Shown here: positions 1 through 11,880 of the stretch, piece by piece
Numbering within the stretch: the first letter of the stretch is position 1
Layout: each line of letters opens with the position of its first letter
Assembly (NCBI RefSeq): GCF_001411555.2
Contig: NC_049903.1
Location: 12,334,362 to 12,398,361 of the forward strand
Length of the DNA: 64,000 nt
Direction of reading: 5' to 3'
DNA from: Juglans regia
Taxonomy: Eukaryota > Streptophyta > Magnoliopsida > Fagales > Juglandaceae
Notes under the pieces: generated by a model
Told to the model about the DNA's origin: nothing
The model's database searches: none
What the model saw: only the letters and a program-made list of their open reading frames with translations
Position numbers and translations under genes: made by a program

Positions 1-237
1 AGTAAAATCTTGACGTGGACCTATAAGCAAATGCTCTTGTTGGCTACTTATCTTTGCTTGTTAAAAGCAAGTTACAATCAAAATTATGGTTCTGTTATAA
101 TTTTCTTGAATTGAAGTGCTTCAAGAAACTCTACGTAGCACTAATGATTAATAGTTTTATAGTTTGAGCATTTCCACAGAAATATTAGCATGTACTCACT
201 TCCTTGTTATGCTGATGGATGTTAACTACTTTTTTAG

Positions 238-3200
238 GGTGTTATTGGTTGCCAGTGGCACTGCTGTTCAGAAATCGTTTATTGTTCCTTTAGTTGCTCT
301 GCAAGCTCCAGCAAGTATCATCTCATGGATTAAGTGAGCCTTCCAAAAATTTCAACTGCCTTTCTCTTATTAAATAGAAACACTACAATTCCAATGTTTA
401 ATTGATTCACTGAAAGCTATTTGGGTTTGTGCTTACTGGTTCTTAAGTTTTCTCCCATATCATTACTAAAGCTATTACCAAAGCTATGCCTGAATTTTCA
501 GAACTCATTCCTGAGTTGCAGCTGATTCATTTACCTATGGCGGGAGGGGATTTCACGTGGTCAAATGAGAGAGCATGGTCCCGTTTGGACAGATTCTTGG
601 TTTCGGTCTCTTGAAAAGCATTATTTCCGGAGTTAAGTTAGAAAAGGTTGCAGATAATAGTTTCTGATCATTATCATATTTTGATGGATTGTGGGGGCAT
701 TATTAGTGGGAAAAGACACTTTAAATTTGAAAATGTGGTTGGAGGATGAAGGTTTTGTTGAAAGAGTAAGAAGGTGGTGGGCTTCGTATCATTTTACTGG
801 TACTCCCAATTTTATCTTGGCTGGAAAATTTAAGGAGCTCAAAAAAGACTTGAAGAGATGGAATGCGGAGACTTTTGGCAATGTTGAAAATAATAGAAAT
901 CTTTTTATGGAACAGTTGCATAGTTTGGAGGAAAATGAGTTGATGGGTTCAATTTCTTTTGCAGAAAAGGAGATGAAGAAAGGGATGCTGGCATAAATTG
1001 AAAAATTAACGCTGATGGAAGAAATTTCATGGAGGCAAAAATCCTTAATTCTATGGCTAAAGGAAGGAGACAAATGCACGAAATTCTTTCATAAAATGGC
1101 AAATTCTCATCGAAGAAATAATGCCATTGAAGTTCTTCATGGAGGTGATAATGTGATTTCTGACAAGGAGGAGATTGAAGATCATATTGTGAATTTTTAT
1201 GAGAAGCTTTTTCGGGAAGAATTTTCATGGAGGCCTAAGTTAGATGGGCTGGTCTTTGAAACCATTGATCATCTTACTGAAAATTGGTTAGAGAGATCAT
1301 TCGAGGAAGATGAAGTTCTTGATGTGGTTAGATGTATGTCTAAGGATGAGGCTCCGGGCTTGGACGGTTTTTCCAAGCATGTTGGGATATTGCGAAGGAT
1401 GATATTATGAAAGTTTTTGAAGAATTTCACTCCTTCCTGAAATTTGAGAACAATTTTAATACAACTTTCATTGCTTTCGTTCCTAAATAGGCGGGTGCTG
1501 TAGAAATGAGGGATTTTCACCCTATTAGCTTGGTAAATGGGGTGTATAAGATTATATCAAAAGTGTTAGCTAACCGCCTAAGTGTGGTTATGGATAAGAC
1601 TATAACGAAGTCTCAAAATGCATTTGTGAGGGGAAGACAAATTCTTGATTCAATCTTAATTGCTCACGAGTGTTTGGAAAGTAGAAAAAGGATGGGGCAA
1701 TCTGGAATTTTAGTCAAATTGGATATGGAAAAGGCTTTTGGGTTTGGGGAGAAGTGGTGCTCATGGATAAGATATTGCATTTCGACGGTTATATTTTCTA
1801 TTTTGGTAAATGGCTCTTTGGTTGGATTTTTTAACAGCTCCCGTGGTTTGAGACAAGGAGACCCTTTATCTCCTTTCCTATTTGTCTTAGTTATGGATGC
1901 CTTTAGTCGTATGATTGAAGCGGCTGTGGAAGGGGGTTTTGTGTCGGGTTTCATGTTGGATGATGTCTCACGGGGCAACATTATTGTTTCACATTTGCTC
2001 TTCGCAAATGATACTTTAATTTTCAGTGATACCAACGAGGATCATCTTCGAGCTTTAAGAGCTTGAAATTGTTCCAGTGGGTACAGTCAAAATTTTTTGG
2101 ATTTGGCCAATATTTTAGGATGTAAGGTAACTTTGTTACCTATGAAATATCTTGGGTTACCTTTGGGGGCCTCTCACAAATCAGTGTCTATTTGGGATTG
2201 GGTGATTGAGAAGATTGAGAGGAGGTTAGAATGTTGGAAAAAAATTTATTTGTCAAAAGGGGGCAGAGTCGCATTGATTAAAAGCACATTGTCTAATTTA
2301 CCCACATATTTACTCTCCCTCTTTCCTTTACCTGCGGGGGTTACTACAAGAATTGAGAGTATTTTTCGAAATTTCTAATGGGACGGTAATGGGGAGGAAA
2401 GAAAATATCACTTGGTGAGTTGGAATAAGGTTTGTATTCCGATGTCATGTGGAGGATTGGGCATGCGGAATTTAAAGCTTTTCAATAAAGCTCTTCTTGG
2501 GAAGTGGTTTTGGAGGTAAACCCCAAGGGGTTGGCCCAGGTAGTGAAGACCTTGGTCTTGGGGTATCATTCCCTTCAAGGTCCAAGGTTCAATACCTCAT
2601 GGGTGCAAACAATCCTTTGGGACCACACTCCCTAGTGAAAACTAGCAATTTTACCAATTCCCTGTAGGGAAACTTCTGAGAGTGCGGTGCACAAGACTAG
2701 GGCTTACTTTGTAGAGGTAGGTCTAGGGCCTTGTCCCTGACATTTAAAAAAAAAAAAAGTGGCTTTGGAGGTACAACAATGAGAGTAATGCATTATGGAT
2801 GCAGATTGTGGATGTTAAATATGGGAGGATGTGGGGGAATTAGTGTACTAATGAAGTAAAAAGGGTGTATGGGGTGGGTGTGGAAGTCCATTCGGTTGGG
2901 ATGGGGGGATTTTGTCAAAAACATTAATTTCAAAGTTGGGAACGGGACAAATATTTATTTCTGGCATGATAATTGGTGCGGGGATTCAGCTCTTAAATTT
3001 GTATTTCCTAATCATTTTTGGATTGCTAGAAACAAAGGGGCTGCAGTGGCTGACTCTTATCAGTTATCTAATAATATGTTGCATTGGAATGTGGAATTAA
3101 CTAGAGAATTACAGGACTGAAAAGTGTGTGAAGCTGCTGATTTCTTTGTAAAATTATATGATACGAAGATCGATCAGAATAGGGATGATTGGCTATTGTG

Positions 3201-4930
3201 GGTGCATGATTATAATTCTAGATTCTCAACGAGATCTTTGTACAAGGTGTTAAATAGTCATGGTGATAAAGTATACCCCTAGAAATATATCTGGAGAGCA
3301 AGGGTGCCTAGTAAAGTTGCATTTTTTTGTTGGTTGGTGTCTCTTGAGAAAATATTAACCACGGATAATTTGAGGAAAAGAGGATTATTTGTAATTGATT
3401 GGTGTTTTATGTGTAAAAAAGATGGCGAATCTGTTAACCATCTTTTCTTTCATTGTGAGGTGGTGACGAAGTTGTGGAACGAGATTTTTGCAAGGGTAGG
3501 CATTGCTTGGGTGATGCCTTTGCATGTGGTGGACTTTTTGGCTAGCTGGCAATTCAATGGGATGTGGAGGCAGTGCAACAATGTGGAGGATGATACCCTT
3601 GTGTTTGTTTTGGTGTTTATGGTTAGAAAGAAATGGGAGGTGTTTTGAAGATTGCAAATGAAATATGGGGGAATTCAGGGATTTTTTCTTTAGCACTAAA
3701 AGTTTGTGGGTGAAGAACCTTGTAAGGGATGGGAATATTTGTAATGTTTTCCCTTAGTTCTGTTCTGCTATAGCTTGTATTTAGGTGTACTCACTTGTAT
3801 ACATTCGGTGTACTTGGGCTATGCCTATTTACTTGGAATAAATTCTCTTAACATCTATAAAAAAATAGTTTTCTCCCATGGCACCTAATAGCATTTATCT
3901 TATAGATCAACTGATCAGGGAAGCCTTTTAACTTTCAAATGTGTACATACCTTTTTAAACTTACATAAAAAAATTTTGCAGGGGAGAATATGGTTATTGG
4001 GCTGCATTCCTGGCACTTCTTGTCCGTCTATTCTTCTTCATTCCTGGTAGGTCCTGTTGATTTATAGACTACACAAAGTTGTTATGAGTTATTTCTCAAA
4101 ACTTCATGATATGGTATTTCGGACGTTAATATACAATTTTTTTTGCACCTAAGCTTTGGGAATATTGAAGAATTCACTTCTCTTTATGTTAAGGTAAAAA
4201 TAATATGTTTGTATATTCTTATGACAAAACTCAATCCAGTATAGTTTGTATAAGAGCATGTGTATACTACTTTGCTACTTCTACAAGATTCCCAACTGTG
4301 ATTTGGGTTTTGGGCCAAAACATCTGGTTCAAGAACTATTAAAGCAGAGGTCATGGCTTAATCCCAAAAAAAATTATGAAAAATGTCACTGTATAATTTT
4401 ATGATGAGAAATAAACTTGCCCAGAAAAACTGTGAGGAATAAAAGCAAAGAATGAAAAGAAATTAAAATTCTTGGTTAAGTTTGCACTTCACATTTCTTG
4501 CTCTGTCTTTTACTCTCTGTTATTGTCTGATTTAGAGAAATTTCTAAACAGTCCTATATTTGTCTTCTTTTGTTTCTAGGTGAACTTGAGTTACCGTTAG
4601 CGGCATTACTGTTGGTGATTGTAGCTCCTTATCAGGTTATGAACCTACGGTATGTAATAAGCATTGTTTGAGACTGACTGAGATAGTAATCGGGCTTCCA
4701 TAGTTTTTTCTTTCCTTTTAAGTGAGCTTTTACAGTTTTTATGTTGCATTTTTTTTATTGGCAGTGGAACTCAGGAAGGTGCTATTATTTCCTTGGTAAT
4801 TACGGGATATTTGGCTTTCCAGCATTTCTCACGAGCAGGCAGCATGCAGAAAGCATTTGACCAAGGTTCAATTGTTGCCACCTTAGCCATTATTTTCCTT
4901 ACTGCTGTATCATGCTTGCTTTTGTTCTGA
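238..4930 (+). CDS. COR413 plasma-membrane-type cold-acclimation protein, 3' part (partial at window start)
   Basis: This is the 3' portion of a gene for a multi-pass membrane protein of the plant COR413 family, whose members accumulate during cold acclimation in the plasma or chloroplast envelope membrane; their molecular role is poorly defined. Four exons are visible: 238-333, 3982-4046, 4580-4649 and 4765-4930, ending in TGA. All introns are GT-AG and the frame carries through. Recognisable pieces are [53 protein letters not shown] and [18 protein letters not shown], followed by a hydrophobic C terminus. This string is typical of the plasma-membrane subgroup. The start codon and upstream exons lie before the window. 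The first visible intron (334-3981) is swollen by a LINE insertion that leaves the splice sites intact, so the gene is probably still expressed. Confidence in the family is high; the subgroup is inferred. Confidence 0.9.
446..3879 (+). mobile_element. 5'-truncated L1-type LINE in the COR413 intron, with 13-bp TSD
   Basis: A non-LTR retrotransposon fills 459-3866 and is flanked by a perfect 13-bp target-site duplication, AGTTTTCTCCCAT, at 446-458 and 3867-3879. It begins inside the endonuclease domain (GGDFTWSN...SRLDRFL near 540-600), so it is 5'-truncated. ORF2 remnants follow in order: linker and pre-RT region (691-1410), reverse transcriptase (1506-2066, with [11 protein letters not shown]) and the zinc-knuckle C terminus (3304-3648, with C-x2-C and H residues), then an A-rich tail. 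Several stops and frame changes break ORF2. The RT metal-binding motif reads FANDT instead of the usual FADDT. An internal deletion follows KLDMEKAF. It runs in the same direction as the gene and is dead. A SINE has since inserted into it. Confidence 0.92.
2502..2773 (+). mobile_element. tRNA-derived SINE nested in the LINE (copy 1)
   Basis: A 238-bp insertion (2519-2756) sits inside the LINE. It is flanked by a 17-bp target-site duplication with one mismatch (2502-2518 and 2757-2773, AAGTGGTTTTGGAGGTA against AAGTGGCTTTGGAGGTA) and ends in a run of A. The 5' part has Pol III promoter-like blocks: an A-box-like TGGCCCAGGTAG at 2532-2543 and a B-box-like GGTTCAATACC at 2586-2596. This is the layout of a tRNA-derived SINE. 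Two further copies of the family lie near 42211 and 48061 in the CorA-like gene. It has no coding capacity. Confidence 0.85.
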
Positions 4931-5657
4931 ATTTCATGTAAAATTATAAATGCGTTATAGTCATCTGTAAATTATTGAACTTGTGACCCGCTCTCGCTTA
5001 AAATAACATAATAATCATATTTTATGGACCATTTTTTCTGTTTTGTTAGATGTATGAGTGACATCTTTAATAAGCACAGTAAATATTCTGAATGTGTAAT
5101 TATGTTATTTCAAATGACAAAGTATTCTTGACCCGTGTGGGATTGCTTTCAATGTTTCTGGGTTCTCTTATGCATTACTTGGCTTAAGTCGACTTCTCCA
5201 TCACGGGTTAATTCTTGCAAGCTCTTGAATAGATTACAAAAAGATGTGGTTCCCTTATATTGGAGAGAACTATGCCTAAAATATATCAGTATATTGTTCT
5301 CTCTCTCATGGGTGATAAGGCAGGCAGTTTAGAATTTACAATCCGTGCATATTCTCCAGAAGTTGGGAAAATCATCTAGTGGCATACGCCCTATGTGCAA
5401 GAAGTCTATTAATTTATTGCGGCCTTGCCACCATTATATAAAACCTAAGCGATGGATTTCCTGAGGTTTATCACATAATCAACTTCATGGTTGTTGTGGT
5501 TGATTCAAATTGACCCCTTAGCAGAGAATGCTGTCTAAAGGGACACAACTCTGAATTGGGTTACTGGTAGGTTTGACATATGAAATGAAAGCATACAATT
5601 ACGTATCAAGCATCTGGTTTGCATACATTTTGGGGCATAAAAATTATCCTCTTTAAT
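4931..5657. other. 3' flank of COR413, no gene seen
   Basis: AT-rich sequence after the COR413 stop, presumably including its 3' UTR and polyadenylation region. The short ORF at 5135-5332 resembles nothing and has no codon support. I see no RNA gene here. Confidence 0.5.
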
Positions 5658-6271
5658 TGTGATACTCCATTCTGATAAGTGATAAGAGAAGGTAGTGTAT
5701 TGTAACACTCCAATAGAAGGTTTAAAATACATGTCCTATACTCCAAAATGACTAGTCAATGATACAATTGGAGTCCCATTAGAACCTTATAAAGAGCAAA
5801 AACTTTTTCTTCCCAAATAATGTGGGTTCTCATTCACCACCTACCATTATCCTTATCATATGGAGTATCACATGTATAGGATCCCACATTACTTGGGAAT
5901 GAAATTCTTGTTCTTTATAATGTTCTTATGAGACTCCAATTGTATCATTAACTACTCATTTTGGAGTATAGGTAATGTGGCTTGGGCATTATAAATGGTA
6001 TCAGAGTTTTATCCCAACAAAAAATATGAGACTTGAGCTGTGCTACCTACGATGGACTGGCCTGACGAGGACGTTGGGAATATAAGGGGAGGAGATTGTG
6101 ATACCTCATTTTGATAAGTGATAAGGGTAGGTAATGTATGAGATCTTACATTGCTTGAGAATGAGAAGTTCTTGCTTTTTATAATGTTTTAGTGGGACTC
6201 CAATTGTATCATTGACTAGTCCTTTTGGAGTATAGGTCATGTGGATTGGGCCTTCCATTGAAGGGCATACA
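5658..6271 (+). mobile_element. TRIM-like miniature LTR retrotransposon with a rearranged 5' LTR
   Basis: A primer binding site complementary to initiator tRNA-Met (TGGTATCAGAGTT, 5996-6008) is followed only about 75 bases later by a polypurine tract (AAGGGGAGGAGAT, 6084-6096). A 175-bp LTR comes next, starting TGTGATACC and ending near 6271. The upstream LTR is scrambled. A truncated direct LTR start is at 5658-5700, an inverted LTR segment lies at about 5733-5866, and a direct segment at about 5868-5993 leads into the PBS. All copies share the block around GGACTCCAATTGTATCATT and GGAGTATAGG. The tiny non-coding interior identifies a terminal-repeat retrotransposon in miniature. No matching target-site duplication was found at these limits, as expected after rearrangement. 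Confidence 0.75.
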
Positions 6272-7119
6272 TGCATAATGCTTTTATAAAATTACATGTT
6301 TACCGTATGTACGTGTAAGAGGGTATGTTACATTAGTGTGTGATGCAATGCCATTTGAATTTTGGAGGTCTTTGATTGGTGAAGTCTATGAAAATTCTGT
6401 GGACTGGAGATACCGCCTGACCCTGAGCTAGTTCCTTTTTGTCTATCAGAATTGCATTTGTTCATTTTTAGCAATCCGATTGTAATTTCAATTTGCACCT
6501 TCATTTCTTGGTATCATTTCAGATCTAGTTTTACACAGTTTTGTATCTTGCCGACTCAGTAATAACTTTACAAGGCATAGGATTTGTTTAAAAAGAAAAA
6601 TTGGAATTTGGGATTTTTTGTTACTATTGTCTATCCCTAGTCGTCCATGTCGCAGCTACCCCAGTGTTTATTAAATAATCATATAAACTACTTTTTTCTG
6701 TTATTTTGAATGCACTGAACAAAATTGTCGTATTTCTTAGAAAATATCTCCAAGTTCTTTTCGCTCTTCTTGGTCTGTAAATTAACCGATGCCGTAGCTG
6801 ATTTCGAGTACAGGCTCTTCACTGCTTGTCTAAATATTTTATTTTACTAACACTGCAGAGAAAGTGACTATGAGTCTACAAGTACAAGAACCTATATATT
6901 TCTTTGCTCTTCTGCGTTTTCTCCTGTGCTTCTTAGTCCACTATCAGGGATACATATGTAGCTAAGTAGAAATAATTTAATGGCGAGAATGAGGCGTTGA
7001 GATAACATAAAATCGCAATGTCAATTCCAAGTGCCTCCTTGGAATTCATGAGTATATGCTGGCATACTGAGGGAATCGCCAGCTCGTTCTGGAGAGTAAC
7101 TGAACTTGGTTTCCTTCAG
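6272..7119. other. Intergenic region between COR413 and the X8 gene
   Basis: AT-rich spacer between two convergent genes. It should hold the 3' UTR of the minus-strand X8 gene. I see no coding, RNA or repeat feature that I can defend. Confidence 0.4.
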
Positions 7120-9174
7120 TTAAAGATAATATGCAGCACGGGCCCCCACCAGGGCAGTTATGGTGAAGAGCATCAGTGAACAAAAGGAGACTGAGCTGGC
7201 TGAGTTAGGGCTTTCTGTTGGTTCTGAGCCATATATTGTTGATCCACCGGGTATACTGGTCGGTGTGGGTGGGGTCATTGGGATTGTTGTTGGGGTTGGT
7301 GGGGTCGGGATGACCGGTGAGCTTATGCTGTTGATGGTAAAAAAACTGGGTAAGATTTTCCATTGCCTTAAGCTTTGACACGAAAAATGAAATTAGCAAT
7401 GGTTATGAAGATTACCTGGGTGTTGTCGTGGATGATGCATAGTGACAGCTTCCACTACCTGTAAAACGCAGAAAGAGAGGGAAGTATTAGATGAATCATA
7501 TTATAGGTGTATGCGAGAACAATTTTTTTTTTTTTTGGTTAATGATAAGGGGAGCACTTATTAAGATACTGCCAAAGTTGCAATTCAGTTTTAGGGGCAG
7601 AGATAAAAGCGTGGGAATTAATTAAATATGGCAAAGGAGTTGCAAAACTAAGGTTGGCCAAAATTTGTGAAAATCTTCACCAGCAGTTGGAGAAGTCCTA
7701 GAAGAAATTAGGATGTGGAAAAAGAATTCAAGTTAGAAGTGGTCATCTATGCATACTCAAGAATTCTGTGGATTAATTTTTAAGAAGGGAAGTCATATTA
7801 TATATACCAATTAAAAAAAAAAAAGATGATAATCTGTTGTCTTTTGAGCAGAGATAAAAGACATAGATGGTGGTGATTATGCCATATGAAGAACATTTCT
7901 TACTCGGGTCAGTGTAGGTAAGTTGTGCCGTTCCTCCAAATACACAACTGGTAGGTGCTGGATTTTTATGGTAGTAGTCGTTGAAGGCATATGAAGCGTG
8001 ATCACGCAGAGTGTTTGGGTTGTAACAGCTTGATCCTGGTTGAATTGCAGAACAGTCTGCTCCTCCATAGCCACAAGCATAGTCAATAGCCACCTGTAAA
8101 GCTGTTTCTGAAGCTGCTTGGCTTGCAATGCACCAAGTACCACCTGACGTTGCTGGAGTTGTGGTGGTCGGGGTCGTCGGCGTTGTGGTAGTCGGGGTTG
8201 TCGGAGTTGTGGTAGTCGGGGTTGTCGGGGTTGTTGGAGTTGTGGTAGGATCTGTTATCGGTGCCGGTGGGTATGGAATTACAATAGGAGTTGGAGTTGT
8301 ACCTGGAGTTGTTGGGTTGACAATGGGGACCGTATCCAGTTGTGTAATGGACACTGAAGATGGGAAGAGCATCCGGTTTTGTTGGATTGCTTCTGAGGGA
8401 GGTTTCTCTGCAACACTTGAACCTGAAGACATAAACAAAACAAAAAAAGAATCCAGGTCATGATATAAAGACGCTGCTAACTTTGAATCCAGGTCATGTT
8501 ATAATGCTATATTTGCAACTTTCTGTCTGAGATATCGGCGATGCAACTGAGGCAAGCTTTAGCATTACAGAACTCTCTCTCTCTCTCTCTCTCTCTAGGA
8601 TGTATAGAGTGATAATTTCGTATTGTAGAATTATAGGTTCAACCTCAAATCAACAGAAGAACCTAGTCCATATGATGGATAGGTGTGAAAGTGTACATAG
8701 AAACAATTATCGACTCCAATCTGCCAGAATTAACGACCTTTTTTCAAAAATGATAAATGCTAAAATGTGATAAAATCTCAACCACTTAATTTGAAATTAG
8801 TCGTAAAGATTTAAAAAATGTTGCGTGGTAGAGGACTATAAAAATTCTAGTGGATTTTGATCCTCTGTGTGTGTGTGTGTGTTTTTTTTTTTTTTTTAAA
8901 TACCAAAAAATGAGCCAGCAAAAACTGCTCTTCTTAGTTCTTGCTATGGAAATCATTTTCTGCTGTGAAACATTTAGATTTGAGATTGTCTAGCAGTTTT
9001 ACAACTCCACAAGGAAAATAGGCAATCCAAACAGCTTTCTAATTGCAACTAGAAAGAACATGAGAACCAAATAAGCCCCCAGAACAATGCATGCATGCAT
9101 GCAAACAAATCACCTGAGCTGAGGAAAAGGCTGAAGGAAAACAATGCAAGACACCAAAAATTGGTAGCACCCAT
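7120..9174 (-). CDS. Secreted X8 (CBM43) domain protein with predicted GPI anchor, plasmodesmata callose-binding type
   Basis: Four minus-strand exons, 9174-9114, 8422-7904, 7458-7416 and 7327-7120, join at GT-AG introns into a 276-residue protein. It has a signal peptide (residues 1-20, MGATNFWCLALFSFSLFLSS), a Thr/Pro-rich linker (about 56-110, TTP/TTTP repeats) and an X8 domain (about 113-203). The X8 domain begins GGTWC, carries six cysteines and ends in YTDPSSGSCHYA. A second Pro/Thr/Ser-rich stretch and a hydrophobic C-terminal tail (about 255-276) follow, as expected for GPI attachment. X8/CBM43 domains bind callose (beta-1,3-glucan), and one-domain proteins of this layout sit at plasmodesmata and the outer plasma membrane. 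There is no glycosyl hydrolase domain, so it is probably a binding protein rather than an enzyme. An upstream in-frame Met exists at 9276, but the signal peptide follows the Met at 9174 directly, so that start was chosen. Confidence 0.92.
8573..8596. repeat. (CT)12 microsatellite in X8 intron 1
   Basis: A dinucleotide run lies in the first intron of the X8 gene. A short (GT)n followed by a T-run (about 8868-8897) is in the same intron. Both are likely length-polymorphic. Confidence 0.9.
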
Positions 9175-9293
9175 CCCTCGAAACTTGTCTGGAACAATGA
9201 CAGAGAAGCTTAAGATGTATATTGGAGGACTAAGAGAGAAAGACCCAATAGGTTTTATTTCAAAGAAGAGTTCCATCTTTTCCCAAAGCCTTA

Positions 9294-9308
9294 ATTATAT
9301 ATATAAAA
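9294..9308 (-). promoter_or_regulatory. Probable TATA box of the X8 gene
   Basis: On the minus strand TTTTATATATATAAT lies about 120-135 bases upstream of the chosen ATG at 9174. That spacing would allow a 5' UTR of roughly 90-100 bases. It also places transcription start near or below the alternative Met at 9276, which supports the downstream start. Confidence 0.5.
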
Positions 9309-9960
9309 CCCAGAGAATCATAGATTTCTTGGATCGTAGAGAGACGAAAAGAGAGAAGAAAGAATATAAGAAAACTTAAGAAAGGAGGCATTGGGTAGAT
9401 GGAAGCTTCAAGCAAGAGAAGGTGCAAAAAAGAGCACAAAAGGTTTCTGAAGAGGGACAAGGGCAAAAGGGGTGATCTGTTTTGGAATTTAAATCTTAAA
9501 TGTTTGTGCTCGTATACTACTGATCCTCCTCATCAGTGTCATGTTGTGCTATTTTCCTCTCTTTTACGGTTCTCTTTCTACTGTTTTTATGGTACTAAAT
9601 CAAAAGCTAAAGGTGGAGAGAGAGACAGGAGGAGGAGCTCTTATGTTTAATATATCTCATCGGCTGAATCAAACAGCCTCTTTCCCCCAGTTAAGTTCAC
9701 TTCGTTAGTTTGCCAACCACCTGATGTGTTGCCCACCCCCCCTCCCCCACTAAATTATTTTATTTTCTAAATGATGTTGTTCTTCTTGAATTTTGTCATC
9801 TCCAATCACACCGGTTGATATATTATAGTTTAAACGGCTTCTCATGTAAGTAGTTATTTATAGAAAATCAATTAAAATATGCCACATCAATTCGTATAAC
9901 TAAAGATGATAAAATCAAGAATCAATAAGACCGTAAACACGGATGAGTTTATAAATATTT
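9309..9960. other. Upstream region of the X8 gene, no gene seen
   Basis: Promoter side of the X8 gene. The small plus-strand ORF at 9399-9650 is rich in Lys/Arg and resembles no family known to me; I treat it as chance. A short C-rich run lies near 9736-9750. Confidence 0.4.
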
Positions 9961-10147
9961 TTTTTAACACTTTATTCTGTTGGTTGATTGTAATTGATTT
10001 TAATGGTATGAATGAATATTCATGAAATTCTTGTATCACTAGAACATCATGTATGAGAATTACTCTTTATATATATCTTGTGTACTTGAACTCGTGTCCT
10101 TTCTTACAATCAATGAAATCTTATTTACCCATAAGGAAAAAAAAAAG
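9961..10147 (+). mobile_element. LINE 3'-tail fragment (heavily 5'-truncated)
   Basis: About 185 bases match the 3' end of the degenerate LINE near 30180-30334. Shared blocks are GATTGTAATTGATTTTAATGG, ATGAATTC-like text, then CTTGTGTACTTG..., ending in an A-run at about 10137-10147. No coding part remains. Target-site duplications were not resolved. Confidence 0.6.
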
Positions 10148-10270
10148 AAGAAGAAGCAGCACTGCTGTTTTTTCCCCCCTCCAATATATTATTAATATAG
10201 TGATTAAGTGGAATACTATAGTACATCAAGGTGGTTGAGTGACCATTTTAAGCTTCTAAAATCTCTCTTG

Positions 10271-10304
<34 letters not shown>

Positions 10305-11705
10305 GAAACAACTCCTCTCCCTCAGATGGTTACACGCCCTCTCTCCCCTCTTCTCTTCTTCTTCTTCCATGCACCCTAACCTCCATTTTTTCCTGACCCA
10401 TCCTTGAAGCTCTTGTTTTTTGGATCTATCGCCCTTCACTACACACCAAGCCACACGACTACCACCAGAAGCCCCTCCAACCAATCTATCCAAATCAGTC
10501 AAAAAATCCTTCAATCCCCTCAATGCATGAGCTCCACGCGCAACCTTCGGCCATATAAGAGTCGGTTTTGCTCTACATCCATCATCAATCTCTTATGTAT
10601 GTTTGTTCTTTCTAATTGTATTTTACTTTGGTATTGGCATTTTTCTGTATCAGAGTTTATCTTAATCAGAAAGTGTAGAATTTGAGCCATGCCACCTAAT
10701 AATCTACCAATAACCCTTTCCTCTGTCTAATAATCCCTTTGAAGAGTGTATATATCATTGAGGCTCAAAAGAAAAGAAATCCACCAAGAGTTTTGGCTTG
10801 GGTTCACAACAACTCTGCTAAATGGAGCTTGTAGATCAAAGAATAAGAATCGAAAAACAAACCCAAACCACTTAATAAGTTGACTTTATAATTTACATTC
10901 AAACTTGATAAAGATGCCAAATGCCAATCGACATCAGCAACTTTCTAGCACATGGGCACAGGTAGCTAGCATCTGTTGTTTTGTTTCAATGCTGCATTAT
11001 TATGATGCTGATCAATTCCAACTTTCTCTATGAGTTAAAAACAATTACCATTGTCATTATCAAGTAACAGTAGTTTCTTGCAACAACAGAGTTTATTTGA
11101 TCATGAGCCTAACGTGCTAGTGGGGAGCTAAAGTATTTTGTGGGCTTACAATCAGAAAATATAAATAAGGAATAATGCTCGATATAGTCATAAAGTGTGC
11201 AATTGAAGCAATATAAAATATTCAGAATACAGACCGATCTTCCTTTGGATCGCATTCCAAAACAATTTAGGGTAATCAGATATCTAATTTTAGGCAAGTT
11301 AGTCGAAAATCTAACGGTAAATACCAAATTGTTAAATCTAAAATATATACTTATAGTATGGAGAGAGTTTTGCATTTTATTCCCAGCCACAAAAAATAAA
11401 ATAAGAAGAAAAGAAAACGAGCATCTTCGAAAACTAATCAGAGGCTTTGCCTATATGAGCGAGTATCTGAACCTAATTGCCAAAAGTCCTTTTCCCCCAC
11501 AACCACGGCCCTACAATTAACACCATGCGGCTATCATTTGATTTTTTTTTTCATTCATTTTTATTTTTTTTATATTCTTACATATATATTTAAAAAAAAA
11601 ATCACTATCATTCAAAAACACTTTCTTAATCAGGACCCATGCAAAGCGCCCAAGACGAACCCTTCTTCTTAAAAAAATTGACAACAATTTGTTTTCTTTT
11701 ACTAA
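10148..11705. other. Intergenic region with a (CT)n tract, no gene supported
   Basis: This stretch contains a (CT)n run at about 10273-10301 followed by C/T-rich sequence. It looks like a plant 5' UTR, but no coding exon follows. Overlapping short ORFs on both strands (10208-10685) have no recognisable product. The remainder is AT-rich and featureless to my reading. Confidence 0.4.
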
Positions 11706-11860
11706 TGCTATATACCACTCCCATCCTATTTTCATCCTATTATGTAAGATGTGGCACATTTATCTTTATTGGATGATAAAAATTTTTATCATCCAATAAA
11801 GATAAATGTGTCACATCTTACATAATAGGATGAAAATGTAATAGTAATGTAGTGTATAAA
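11706..11860. mobile_element. Near-perfect foldback (palindromic MITE-like) element
   Basis: The sequence is an inverted repeat with almost no loop, centred between 11782 and 11783 on AAAAATTTTT. The inner arms of about 56 bases (11727-11782 and 11783-11838) differ at one position (GTGGCAC against GTGACAC). Weaker similarity extends outward to about 11706 and 11860. Such complete foldbacks are typical of small non-autonomous DNA elements. No target-site duplication was fixed. Confidence 0.7.
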
Positions 11861-11880
11861 ATTTTCTTTTTTTCATCCAA

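Noticed and set aside
8128..8463. Plus-strand ORF rich in Val/Gly (VVVGVVG repeats)
   Set aside because: It is the antisense reading of the Thr/Pro-rich linker of the X8 protein, whose exon structure is fully supported.
9399..9650. Small basic ORF starting MEASSKRRCKKEHKRF
   Set aside because: No recognisable domain, no conserved neighbours, and it lies on the promoter side of the X8 gene. Kept only as a note.
10208..10685. CT-rich leader-like region with short ORFs suggesting a gene start
   Set aside because: No coding exon with plant-like content or usable splice pattern follows; microsatellite composition explains the look.
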